Source: JBNKFV01 sp050289485
GTDB lineage: Bacteria > Pseudomonadota > Gammaproteobacteria > Pseudomonadales > Cellvibrionaceae
Direction: 5' to 3'
Assembly: GCA_050289485.1 (NCBI GenBank)
Contig: JBNKFV010000005.1
Coordinates: forward strand, 1-64,000
DNA length: 64,000 nucleotides
This document shows positions 43,295 to 52,170 of this stretch, in pieces. The notes under the pieces are model-generated. The model ran no database searches and had not been told where the DNA came from. It saw only the letters and a list, made by a program, of their open reading frames with translations. Positions within the stretch are counted from its first letter, which is position 1. Each line of letters starts with the position of its first letter. The translations under genes were made by a program, and so were the position numbers.

Positions 43295-44691
43295 TAGACA
43301 TTTGTGCGTCGGCTGCGTTGGCCAATAATGTCCAGCGCGGCTACGCGGTAAGCTTCTGCCAGTGTAGGAAAGTTAAAAATACTCTCTACAAAAATATCGA
43401 CATTAGCTTCCGCCAGTAATGCCATTTGGCCAATGTGGATCAGCTCGGTTGCCCCTTCGCCAACGATCATCACGCCGAGTAATTTTTCGCCTTGAGCATC
43501 GCATACCAGTTTCAACATACCGTCTACCGTACCGGAAATCTGGCCGCGGGCAATTTCGGCAAATTTAGCCCGGCCAATCAGTACTTGCTCATGTTGTTTG
43601 AGTGCCTGTTGTTCGCTAACGCCCACAGAGGAAAGTTCGGGAATACTGTAAATGCCGGCGGGCATCATTTGGCTGAGCCTGCCCACATTAATGCCAATGG
43701 CGTTACAGGATGCTCGGCGGCCTTGTTCCATGGATGCTGAAGCCAGCGATGGCGGGCCAATGACATCGCCACAGGCGTAAATGTTGTCTACGCACGTTTG
43801 CAGTTGATCGTTAACACTGATCAAGCCTCGGTCATTGAGTGCCAGGCCGGCACTGCCGATGTCAAGGTCGGCTACGTTGGCGATGCGTCCAGCGGCGCAA
43901 AGTAGTTTTTCGCTGCGAAATTCGCGCCCGTCTGTGAGTGTGGTAACCACCGCATCAAGCCCATTCCATTTGATCTCGGCGATGGTGGCGTTTCCAATCC
44001 AGGTCCCCCCCATATGTTCAAAGGCCGTCACAAATGTGTGGGTCAGGTCACTATCGAGAAAACCCAGAGGCAGGGGGTATTTATCAATCATGGTGACTTT
44101 CACGCCCAATGCTTGAAAGATGGATGCGTATTCACTGGCGATAACACCCCCGCCTAACACGGTTAAACTCTTGGGTAGATAGACCATTGATAGAATGGAA
44201 TCACTATCGAGAATATATTCGTGATCCACCGGTATGTCGTCGGGTGCTCTGGGAAACGACCCGGTTGCAATGACAATAATGTTGGCGGTGATAGTTTCTG
44301 CGTCGGCACGTACTTTGTCGATGTGCAATGTGTGGTTATCAATAAACCGGGCGCGACCATGAATGCTGACAATATGATTGCGGCTGATTTGGTTACGCAT
44401 GTACTGGTCATGTGCTTTCAGCACATCATCGAGTCGGTCAATTAACGTTGCCATTTCTGTTTCTTCGGCCAACTGAAAATTTGCTAACTCTGCATTGCGA
44501 CGCATGTGATTCACTCGCAAGGCGTTTTCCCGCAACGTTTTTGAAGGAATAGTGCCGCGATGCACGCAGGCACCACCGAGGTATTTATCGCGCTCAATCA
44601 GCGTGACCTTTTTACCGGCCTTGGCTGCCTGCACGGCGGCTTTCTGGCCGGCAGGGCCACTGCCGATAATGGCTAAATCGTAGTCGTACAT
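43291..44691 (-). CDS. sthA: Soluble pyridine nucleotide transhydrogenase
   Basis: 466 aa flavoprotein that exchanges hydride between NADPH and NAD+. The FAD site IIGSGPAGQKAA is at the N-terminus and the second Rossmann site is LTVLGGGVIASEY. The position of the redox disulfide reads GGACVHRGTIPSK: only one Cys, as in SthA, not two as in lipoamide dehydrogenases. Length matches SthA. ATG 44691 or GTG 44694 could start it; the HDOD gene upstream overlaps it, so the two are co-translated. Confidence 0.92.
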   Translation of the reverse strand: MYDYDLAIIGSGPAGQKAAVQAAKAGKKVTLIERDKYLGGACVHRGTIPSKTLRENALRVNHMRRNAELANFQLAEETEMATLIDRLDDVLKAHDQYMRNQISRNHIVSIHGRARFIDNHTLHIDKVRADAETITANIIVIATGSFPRAPDDIPVDHEYILDSDSILSMVYLPKSLTVLGGGVIASEYASIFQALGVKVTMIDKYPLPLGFLDSDLTHTFVTAFEHMGGTWIGNATIAEIKWNGLDAVVTTLTDGREFRSEKLLCAAGRIANVADLDIGSAGLALNDRGLISVNDQLQTCVDNIYACGDVIGPPSLASASMEQGRRASCNAIGINVGRLSQMMPAGIYSIPELSSVGVSEQQALKQHEQVLIGRAKFAEIARGQISGTVDGMLKLVCDAQGEKLLGVMIVGEGATELIHIGQMALLAEANVDIFVESIFNFPTLAEAYRVAALDIIGQRSRRTNVY

Positions 44692-45530
44692 CACGCTGCC
44701 ATAGCCTCCATGGTGGACTTAATCAGTGCGGCTTTTTGCCAAAGTGTATGAACTTCGTCGTTATAAAGGTTTAATTCCTCAAGTACTTCCAGTTGTAGCA
44801 GGTTTTCCACGGCATTTTCGTGTTCATTCAGCATGGCATTCGCCATGGCGGCGGCAGCGATAACGGTAGCGGCTACTTCTTTTGCGGTGGGGGCGGCTGT
44901 GTGATTGTTCAGATAAGCAGCCGACTCTCTCACAATACTCGGCATTTTCCATTGGCTAAGCACTTGGCCTGTAATACGGTTGCCAAATTCATTGAGTAGC
45001 GTATCTATGGTTGCATCGGGTATGTCCTTAGCTGATGTTTTTTCTGCTATTAATTGCAGGCAGACGGGGTCGCCAATGGAATGTAGTAGACCACACAAAA
45101 AACTCGATTCAACGTTGCGGCGACAAAGGCGGGCTATTTCTTTTGCCCACAGTGCCGTAGCAAGCGCGTGTTGCCATATGTGTTTTAATCGCTGTTCAAA
45201 ACCCGGTGCATGAAACATCTTGGTATTGATAGAAGCGGCAAGCGCAATTTCTGAGATCAGATTCATTCCCAGACGGGTAATGGCTTGTTGCAGCGATACT
45301 AATGCAGCGCTGGGCGTATAGGCCGCAGAATTGGCAATGCGCATCACATGTGCAGCCAGTGATTGGTCGCTCTGGATAAGGCGGGCAAGTTGTGCTGCGT
45401 CCGATTCGGGGTCCTGGCTTAGGGTGATCACTCTGGCGGCAGTTTCCGGTAGCATGGGTACATCGAGGGCGCCGCTGGCCAAGGTTTTTTCAATAGCGGC
45501 TGACAGGTCATTAGAGCGTTCGTGTTCCAT
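44691..45530 (-). CDS. HDOD domain protein
   Basis: 279 aa, mostly one HDOD domain: LPMLPETAARVITLSQDPESDAAQLARLIQSDQSL (region), RIANSAAY, IARLCRR and the CGLLHSIGDPV box where the HD of related phosphodiesterases would be; here it is LHSIGD. HDOD proteins signal in stress and motility and are often without catalysis. Overlap with sthA suggests a link to redox control, which is inference. Confidence 0.88.
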   Translation of the reverse strand: MEHERSNDLSAAIEKTLASGALDVPMLPETAARVITLSQDPESDAAQLARLIQSDQSLAAHVMRIANSAAYTPSAALVSLQQAITRLGMNLISEIALAASINTKMFHAPGFEQRLKHIWQHALATALWAKEIARLCRRNVESSFLCGLLHSIGDPVCLQLIAEKTSAKDIPDATIDTLLNEFGNRITGQVLSQWKMPSIVRESAAYLNNHTAAPTAKEVAATVIAAAAMANAMLNEHENAVENLLQLEVLEELNLYNDEVHTLWQKAALIKSTMEAMAA

Positions 45531-45752
45531 AGGGGGCCCTTTTTGATATTTGATGTTGTCAGACTATAACACCTTTGTAATCGACTGGCAGGCACAGGAT
45601 CGGCGCCTAATTTCTCACAAATCAGAGCCTTCCGCGTGTTTGATTCCTTATTTTCTTGGGTTCGATTGGCTTATTCGCGCTCAATAGACTAAATATATTC
45701 TCACACACCCCGGAAAAGAAAATACCCAATGTAGTCGTTGGCAGGAGGATTA

Positions 45753-46946
45753 ATGTACAAGGTTATTGTACTGGCCGAAGAAGGAATTTCACCGCTGGGG
45801 GAGACGCTGGCAAAACAGTTCGATGTGGTTCTGGCCCACGACCTCTCCCAATGTGAACGCTATCTTAAAGAGCCGGATGTAAAAGCGATTGTGGTAGATC
45901 AAGCCACACTTCGCGAGCCAGACCTCTCTTTTACCAAGGCTATTGATAGAGCCGAGATGGATGCGATACCGCCATTGCTGTTGTTGTCGGGTTCGGCTGA
46001 ATTAACGCATAAATTAAAAGCCTTTGATGCAGGTTGTGACGACTTTCTTGTTACAAATGTTACGCCTGATGAGCTCTATGCTCGTGTTTCCAAATCCATT
46101 TTTAATCGTATTGCCAACGAGCAATTAATGGGGCGGCTGGATGCCGCAACCAGTGTTGCACATGCGGCTATTTCGAGTAGTAGTGATCTGGGTCGCAATC
46201 TGCAACTGCTACTGGAAATGAACACGTGTACCAACCTGGATGAACTGGGACAGTTGTTCTTTCGTGGTCTGGAGTATTACGGTATTTCCGGCAGCCTGCA
46301 GATGCGCAGCCGATTTGGTGTGAAAAATATGGAAGCCAACGGTATGACCAAAGACCTGGAGTCGCAGCTACTCTGGCAATTGAAAGACTCTGGACGTTAT
46401 ATAGACTTTGGCCGTCGCACCGTCATGAACTTTGCTAACAGTTCGTTATTGATTCGTAATATGCCTACCGACCCCACGCGCTATGGGGCGGTAAAAGACA
46501 ATACGTTCGCTTTGTTGCAAGGTTTGGATGCCAGAGTGACGGCCTTGGACGATCACCAGCGCCTGCTCGATGAAAAAGCCGCACTTAAGCGTCTGTCGGC
46601 CGATGTTTTCGCGGTAATGTCGCGTTTGGAATCCGATTACACCAAAGTAATGAAGGAAATTGTCAATGTTGTAGAGCGGGCAGGTGAGTTGATTCAGGAT
46701 CGCATTCCCGCGATGGCGCTTACCCAAGAGCATGAAGATTTTCTGGAGTTGGTGACTGAAAATTGCATTGCTGACGCCAACCGGGTGTTTGGTGAGGGCT
46801 TGAGGGTGGACGAGGTCTTTGGTCAAGTCTCTACAGCGCTGGAGAAGGCGTTAGATAAGGTTCGTGCTGATGAGGTGTTTGAAGAAAGCGCTAAAGCAAG
46901 TAAGACAACAACGCTTGACAACAACTCCGGCGTTGACCTCTTTTAA
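45753..46946 (+). CDS. Receiver-domain protein with unidentified C-terminal region
   Basis: 397 aa. Residues 1-115 form a receiver-like domain: D at VVDQATL would be the phosphorylation site and LLLSGS gives the Ser/Thr, but the conserved Lys is missing (DDFLVTN in place of TKP), so it may not be phosphorylated in the usual way. The rest, about 280 residues, is predicted helical with no family I know; the region around 240-330 is coiled-coil-like. GCAGGAGGATTA precedes the ATG. No sensor kinase nearby. Confidence 0.8.
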   Translation: MYKVIVLAEEGISPLGETLAKQFDVVLAHDLSQCERYLKEPDVKAIVVDQATLREPDLSFTKAIDRAEMDAIPPLLLLSGSAELTHKLKAFDAGCDDFLVTNVTPDELYARVSKSIFNRIANEQLMGRLDAATSVAHAAISSSSDLGRNLQLLLEMNTCTNLDELGQLFFRGLEYYGISGSLQMRSRFGVKNMEANGMTKDLESQLLWQLKDSGRYIDFGRRTVMNFANSSLLIRNMPTDPTRYGAVKDNTFALLQGLDARVTALDDHQRLLDEKAALKRLSADVFAVMSRLESDYTKVMKEIVNVVERAGELIQDRIPAMALTQEHEDFLELVTENCIADANRVFGEGLRVDEVFGQVSTALEKALDKVRADEVFEESAKASKTTTLDNNSGVDLF

Positions 46947-47176
46947 GGTAAGTGGTTGTTCATTATCACTAAAGTAGGAGTAGTAAAAAGTGCGCTAAGG
47001 TATTATCGGTGGCCTGTTTACCGGTAGAATAGCGGCGTTTCAACATTGGCGGTGCTGGTTGCCCTGCGTAACCCAGATGTATCGTCGACAATCGCTTATA
47101 TTGAAAACCGCCAAACTACACCAATGGTATTTCTGTGGTGGAATACCAGTAGGTGGAAAGAGGCCCTTAGGGAGCA

Positions 47177-47740
47177 ATGCGCAGCGTGGAAAAAAATAAT
47201 GCCGATCTGGTATGGGACTTACAGGCATTTAAAGAGCAGCAGCGAGCCCGCGACTTTGTGATGGGGTTCGAGAATAAGCTCTGTGTATACTCAGATTCCG
47301 TTGAGCAGCTTTACTCCAATTACAATATCTTCTTTCCCAAAGATGAAGACCATAAGCTGGTTATTCTGCCTAACCCCTATGCCCACCACGATATTTTTCA
47401 GGGTGTCACGGCGGCCGCGGTTCAGCGCACAGGTTTAAATGTGATTCCTGGGCAGATGCTCGGCAAACGGGGCGTTTTTTTACTGATCCCTTTTAAAGGG
47501 CAGGGAGCCAAGTACCGTCCCGTTCCGTTGCGCGTTGGAATGCGTGCCATTAATGAGCGCAGGCCCAGTAACAGCCCGCTACTACCTATTCTGATGAAAG
47601 GTGATTTGCGTGAGTTACAAGCTAAAACACCCTGCTTGCACCTTCACTGTTTGAACTTGAGTAAGCTGACCAATTTGTCGACATTGGACCGCACCAGTAT
47701 CAAACAGGTTATTTTGGATCGTTTACAGCAGATTGGTTAG
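47177..47740 (+). CDS. Hypothetical protein (187 aa)
   Basis: Not recognised. Soluble, no signal peptide. KLVILPNPYAHHDIFQGV and GKRGVFLLIPFKGQGAKYRPVP are the most distinctive blocks. TTAGGGA before the ATG supports the start. It faces fabB across a shared terminator and stands alone after a 230-base gap. Confidence 0.6.
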   Translation: MRSVEKNNADLVWDLQAFKEQQRARDFVMGFENKLCVYSDSVEQLYSNYNIFFPKDEDHKLVILPNPYAHHDIFQGVTAAAVQRTGLNVIPGQMLGKRGVFLLIPFKGQGAKYRPVPLRVGMRAINERRPSNSPLLPILMKGDLRELQAKTPCLHLHCLNLSKLTNLSTLDRTSIKQVILDRLQQIG

Positions 47741-47760
47741 CTGTGCCTAGGTGAGAGCAT

Positions 47761-47786
47761 AAAAAAAGCACCCAATGGGTGCTTTT
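47761..47786. terminator. Bidirectional terminator
   Basis: AGCACCC-AAT-GGGTGCT flanked by an A tract on the left and a T tract on the right, between two converging genes. Confidence 0.93.
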
Positions 47787-47812
47787 TTATGGGTAAACGC
47801 TGGCGTTTTGAT

Positions 47813-49030
47813 CTAGCCCTGATAGCGTTCAAATACCAGGGTTGCATTGGTGCCACCAAAGCCGAAACTATTCGACATTACCCGATTCAGCGTAACATTG
47901 TCTTGGCGGGTAAGGGCCACAGGGACACCGGCGGCGCCTTCGTCGAGATTCTCAATATTGGCACTGGCGCAGATAAAGTTGTGTTGCAGCATCAACAGCG
48001 AGTAAATGGCTTCCTGTACCCCGGTTGCACCGAGTGAATGACCACTCAATGATTTGGTGGAGCTAACGGCTGGAATCTTGTTGCCAAATACCTCGCGAAC
48101 GGCTTTGAGTTCTTGAATGTCGCCTGCGGGGGTCGATGTACCGTGGGCATTGATGTAGTCAATATCGCCGTTAACGGTCGTAAGGGCTTGCTTCATGCAG
48201 CGAATGGCGCCTTCACCACTAGGGGCTACCATATCGTAGCCGTCAGACGTGGCACCATAGCCTACGACTTCAGCGTAAATTTTCGCGCCACGCGCCTTGG
48301 CGTGCTCTAGTTCTTCCAGTACCAGGCAGCCACCACCACCAGCAATCACAAACCCGTCGCGGTCTGCATCATAGGCGCGTGAGGCCTTTTCTGGGGTGTC
48401 GTTGTATTTGCTGGAAAGAGCGCCCATGGCATCGAACAGAGCAGTCAATGTCCAATGTTCCTCTTCGCCACCACCGGCAAAAACAATGTCTTGTTTGCCC
48501 AGCTGAATCAACTCCATGGCATTGCCGATACAGTGCGCGCTGGTGGAACAGGCTGAGGAGATGGAGTAGTTGACCCCTTTGATCTTGAACGGTGTTGCCA
48601 GGCAGGCTGAGGTTGTGCTGCCCATCGTTTGGGTTACCCGGTAAGGGCCAACTCGTTTTACCCCGCGCTCGCGCAGAATGTCTGCGGCTTCCACCAGGTT
48701 GGCGGAGGATGCGCCGCCGGAGCCCATAATGATACCTGTGCGTTCATTCGATACGTCGTCGTCGCTCAGGTTGGCATCCGCAATAGCCTGCTGCATGGAA
48801 ATGTAGGCAAAGCCTGCAGCATCGCCCATAAAGCGCAGAATTTTGCGATCAATATGTTCTGCAAGATTGAGGTCGATACTACCGGCAACGTGACTGCGAA
48901 AGCCCATTTCTTTATAGACTTCCTGAAATTTGATGCCAGATCGCCCTTGTTGCAGTGATTCCAGAATTGTTTCCAGGTCATTACCCAGGCAGGAAACTGC
49001 CCCCATCCCGGTAACTACAACGCGTTTCAT
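47813..49030 (-). CDS. fabB: 3-oxoacyl-ACP synthase I
   Basis: 405 aa condensing enzyme for unsaturated fatty acid elongation. The active-site Cys is in SISSACSTSAHCIG, with His in NAHGTSTPAGD and SLSGHSLGATG. GGGEEEHW is the FabB-type, not FabF-type, segment. The ATG at 49030 gives MKRVVVTGMGAVS. Follows fabA in the same direction after a 115-base gap. Confidence 0.94.
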   Translation of the reverse strand: MKRVVVTGMGAVSCLGNDLETILESLQQGRSGIKFQEVYKEMGFRSHVAGSIDLNLAEHIDRKILRFMGDAAGFAYISMQQAIADANLSDDDVSNERTGIIMGSGGASSANLVEAADILRERGVKRVGPYRVTQTMGSTTSACLATPFKIKGVNYSISSACSTSAHCIGNAMELIQLGKQDIVFAGGGEEEHWTLTALFDAMGALSSKYNDTPEKASRAYDADRDGFVIAGGGGCLVLEELEHAKARGAKIYAEVVGYGATSDGYDMVAPSGEGAIRCMKQALTTVNGDIDYINAHGTSTPAGDIQELKAVREVFGNKIPAVSSTKSLSGHSLGATGVQEAIYSLLMLQHNFICASANIENLDEGAAGVPVALTRQDNVTLNRVMSNSFGFGGTNATLVFERYQG

Positions 49031-49145
49031 AGGTAACCTCATTACATTCTTCGGGTTAAGTTATTGTATCGTCTTGCTTCTGCTGAGTAGTCATTATTTT
49101 GACCATTATGGCACAGGGAATATCCCCATGCCTTACTGCAGATCA

Positions 49146-49670
49146 TTAGAAAGTTTCGGTGTTGCTAAACAGGCCAACACGCAGGTCGTGAGCAAAATAG
49201 ATGTCTTTTCCGTCAACAGATACCCGGCCATCAGCAATACCCATGATCAGGCGGCGTTCGATAACACGCTTCAAATTGATGTGGTAGGTCACTTTCTTAG
49301 CTGTGGGTAATATCTGGCCGGTAAATTTAACTTCGCCTGAGCCCAGCGCCCGGCCGCGGCCGGGGTTGCCTTTCCATGCCAGGAAAAAGCCAACCAGCTG
49401 CCACATGGCGTCTAACCCAAGGCAGCCTGGCATTACCGGGTCGCCGGGAAAATGACATTGAAAGAACCATAAGTCAGGGTTGATATCCAGTTCGGCAACG
49501 ATTTCACCCTTGCCAAATTCACCGCCTTGCGTGCTGATGTGAGTAATGCGATCCAGCATTAACATGTTGGGTACAGGGAGTTGGGCATTACCGGGACCAA
49601 ACATCTGGCCGTTGCCGCACTCTATCAATTCGTTGCGATTGTAGGCACTTTTACGTTCCGTAGCTTCCAT
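49146..49670 (-). CDS. fabA: 3-hydroxydecanoyl-ACP dehydratase/isomerase
   Basis: 174 aa. It introduces the double bond of unsaturated fatty acids. The catalytic His is in WFFQCHFPGDPVMPG and the Asp in LGLDAMWQLVGF, both in the FabA arrangement; TGQILPTAKKVTY is the conserved later block. The ATG at 49670 gives the usual length; an upstream start at 49715 is open but adds unrelated residues. fabA-fabB adjacency is normal for gammaproteobacteria such as Pseudomonas. Confidence 0.94.
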   Translation of the reverse strand: MEATERKSAYNRNELIECGNGQMFGPGNAQLPVPNMLMLDRITHISTQGGEFGKGEIVAELDINPDLWFFQCHFPGDPVMPGCLGLDAMWQLVGFFLAWKGNPGRGRALGSGEVKFTGQILPTAKKVTYHINLKRVIERRLIMGIADGRVSVDGKDIYFAHDLRVGLFSNTETF

Positions 49671-49927
49671 AAGTTGGCTTGACTCTAGTTCAGGGGAAAA
49701 TTTACACAAGGGCAAGAAGGTGTTCTGCTGAGCACGCGTATTACCGCTGTCTATCTAGTTAAAGGCTGGTCATTCTACCGCCTTATGGGCACATGTCTAG
49801 AACTGCATGCGCAAACCTGCATGCCACGCCAGCGTGGCTTGTGAGCGGATTTTGCGATACAACATTTTTTTTTACAGTGTGGTATCTTCGTAGGCTGACA
49901 GTCACTTTGGTTGATAAGGATCGTTTG

Positions 49928-50752
49928 ATGATTAAAAAATGCCTATTTCCGGTTGCCGGTTACGGCACTCGTTTTTTGCCCGCCACCAAATCCATGCCTA
50001 AAGAAATGTTGCCGGTTGTGAACAAGCCCCTGGTTCAGTATGGGGTTGAAGAGGCGATTGATGCCGGGTTAACCGAAATTGGTTTGGTAACCGGTCGCGG
50101 TAAACGCGCTATTACTGACCATTTTGATGTGAATTATGAGTTAGAGCATCAGATCGCCGGCACTGACAAGGAGCAGTTCCTAGAGAGTATTCGCGATGTT
50201 ATGGACAAAGCGCAGTTCTCCATGACTCGCCAGACCGAAATGCGGGGTTTGGGCGATGCGATACTCAATGGTCGCCGCTTAGTGGGCGATGAGCCATTTG
50301 GCGTGGTGCTCTCAGACGACTTGTGTCTGTCGGAAGAAGAGGGTGTTTTGGGGCAAATGGTGAAGCTGTACAAGCAGTTTCGTTGCAGCATCGTCGCCAT
50401 TCAGGAAGTGCCAGATGATTTGATTCACAAGTTTGGTGTGATTGCCGGTGACAAGTTGAAAGAAGGCTTGTATCAGGTCACCGACATGGTTGAAAAACCC
50501 AAGAAAGAAGAGGCTCCTTCGAATCTGGCCATTATTGGCCGCTACATTCTTACCCCTGACATTTTCGAAATTATCGAAAGCACCCCTCCCGGTAAAAATG
50601 GTGAAGTACAATTGACCGATGCCCTGCTGACTCAGGCCAAAAACGGCTGCGTATTAGCGTATAAATTCAAGGGCACCCGATTTGATTGCGGTAGTGTCGA
50701 CGGCTTTGTCGAGGCAACCAACTATGTTTATCAAAACATTTACCAAGGCTAA
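49928..50752 (+). CDS. galU: UTP-glucose-1-phosphate uridylyltransferase
   Basis: 274 aa. The nucleotide site is FPVAGYGTRFLPATKSMPKEMLPVVNKP (first part), with EAIDAGLTEIGLVTGRGKRAI and the VEKPKKEEAPSNLAIIGRYIL block of GalU. It makes UDP-glucose for surface polysaccharides. AAGGA lies 7 bases before ATG 49928. Followed 9 bases later by a phosphomannomutase gene, giving a sugar-nucleotide operon. Confidence 0.95.
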   Translation: MIKKCLFPVAGYGTRFLPATKSMPKEMLPVVNKPLVQYGVEEAIDAGLTEIGLVTGRGKRAITDHFDVNYELEHQIAGTDKEQFLESIRDVMDKAQFSMTRQTEMRGLGDAILNGRRLVGDEPFGVVLSDDLCLSEEEGVLGQMVKLYKQFRCSIVAIQEVPDDLIHKFGVIAGDKLKEGLYQVTDMVEKPKKEEAPSNLAIIGRYILTPDIFEIIESTPPGKNGEVQLTDALLTQAKNGCVLAYKFKGTRFDCGSVDGFVEATNYVYQNIYQG

Positions 50753-50761
50753 GGAGTGGTT

Positions 50762-52108
50762 GTGAGCGAGATAACCTGTTTTAAAGCCTATGATATTCGC
50801 GGCCGTGTGCCTGATCAGCTCAATGAAGATGTTGCTTATCGTATCGGTCGGGCATTTGTACAGTTTCTAGGGGCGAAAAAAGTGGTGGTTGGCCACGATA
50901 TTCGTCAGTCCAGCCCGGTGCTGACTGATGCGCTGGTGAACGGTTTGACTGACGGTGGTGCTGACGTTCTGCATATTGGCCAATGTGGCACCGAAGAGGT
51001 TTACTTTGCTACCTTCAATAACGATGTAGATGGCGGCATTTGTGTAACCGCTAGCCACAACCCTATTGATTACAACGGCATGAAGCTGGTGCGTGCGGGT
51101 TCCAGGCCTATCAGCGGTGACACCGGCTTGCTGGATATCAAAGCCTTGGCAGAAAAGGGCGAATTCGAGGATGTGCCTAAGGGCAGCGTCTCGACGCTCG
51201 ACAGCAGACCGGCCTATATTCAACATTTGCTGGGTTATGTGAATGTTAGCGCATTGAAACCGCTTAAAATCGTGGTCAATGCGGGTAACGGTGGTGCCGG
51301 TGCTGCGATTGATGCGCTTGAGCCACATCTACCGTTCGAATTTATCAAGGTGCATCACGAGCCCGATGGTACCTTTCCCAACGGGATTCCTAACCCAATT
51401 CTGGTGGAGAACCGCTCTGCCACGCAACAGGCTGTGATTGCGCATGGTGCTGATTTGGGCATCGCTTGGGACGGTGACTTCGATCGCTGTTTCTTCTTCG
51501 ATGCCAAAGGCGAGTTTATTGAAGGTTATTATGTGGTGGGGTTGTTGGCGGCGGCTTTTCTGGCCAAGCACGCCGGTGCGAAAGTCGTGCACGACCCGCG
51601 GCTGACCTGGAATACACAAGCCATCGCGCTGGATGCGGGGGGGACTCCCATCTTGAGTAAAACCGGGCATGCGTTTATCAAAGAGCGTATGCGTGCAGAA
51701 GATGCAGTGTATGGGGGTGAGATGAGTGCCCACCATTACTTTCGTGATTTTGCCTATTGCGACAGCGGCATGATTCCGTGGTTACTGGTAACCGAATTAA
51801 TGAGTGAAACTGGTAAACCATTGGCCGAGCTGGTGGGTGAGCGTATGGCGGCTTATCCCTGCAGTGGGGAAATCAACAGTACGGTAGAGGACCCGAAAAC
51901 CCTGCTGGCCTCGCTTGAGGAAAAATATGCCGAGGGTGCAGTGTCGGTTGACCATACTGATGGGTTGTCGGTGGATTATGCCGACTGGCGCTTCAATGTG
52001 CGTATGTCGAATACCGAGCCCGTGGTGCGTTTAAACGTTGAGTCGCGCGCAGATGTCGCGCTGATGGACGCTAAGCGCGACGAACTGCTGGCCTTGATTC
52101 GCGCTTAG
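50762..52108 (+). CDS. Phosphomannomutase/phosphoglucomutase family enzyme
   Basis: 448 aa. The phosphoserine loop is TASHNPIDYNGMK, the metal loop is DGDFDRCFFFD and the sugar loop is GEMSAHHYFRDF; these match ManB/CpsG/AlgC-type mutases. It converts mannose-6-P and/or glucose-6-P to the 1-phosphates; the product would feed galU upstream. AAGGAG precedes GTG 50762. Two hairpins follow. Confidence 0.9.
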   Translation: MSEITCFKAYDIRGRVPDQLNEDVAYRIGRAFVQFLGAKKVVVGHDIRQSSPVLTDALVNGLTDGGADVLHIGQCGTEEVYFATFNNDVDGGICVTASHNPIDYNGMKLVRAGSRPISGDTGLLDIKALAEKGEFEDVPKGSVSTLDSRPAYIQHLLGYVNVSALKPLKIVVNAGNGGAGAAIDALEPHLPFEFIKVHHEPDGTFPNGIPNPILVENRSATQQAVIAHGADLGIAWDGDFDRCFFFDAKGEFIEGYYVVGLLAAAFLAKHAGAKVVHDPRLTWNTQAIALDAGGTPILSKTGHAFIKERMRAEDAVYGGEMSAHHYFRDFAYCDSGMIPWLLVTELMSETGKPLAELVGERMAAYPCSGEINSTVEDPKTLLASLEEKYAEGAVSVDHTDGLSVDYADWRFNVRMSNTEPVVRLNVESRADVALMDAKRDELLALIRA

Positions 52109-52118
52109 GCTCGCTCTA

Positions 52119-52170
52119 CCCCTGCGTTAGCAGGGGTTGTTACTAACCGGGCCCTAAAATAGCCCGGTTA
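52119..52170. terminator. Two terminator-like hairpins between converging genes
   Basis: CCCCTGC-GTTA-GCAGGGG at 52119-52136 and TAACCGGGC...GCCCGGTTA at 52144-52170. The second overlaps the 3' end of the formate-tetrahydrofolate ligase gene. U tracts are poor, so efficiency is uncertain. Confidence 0.6.
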
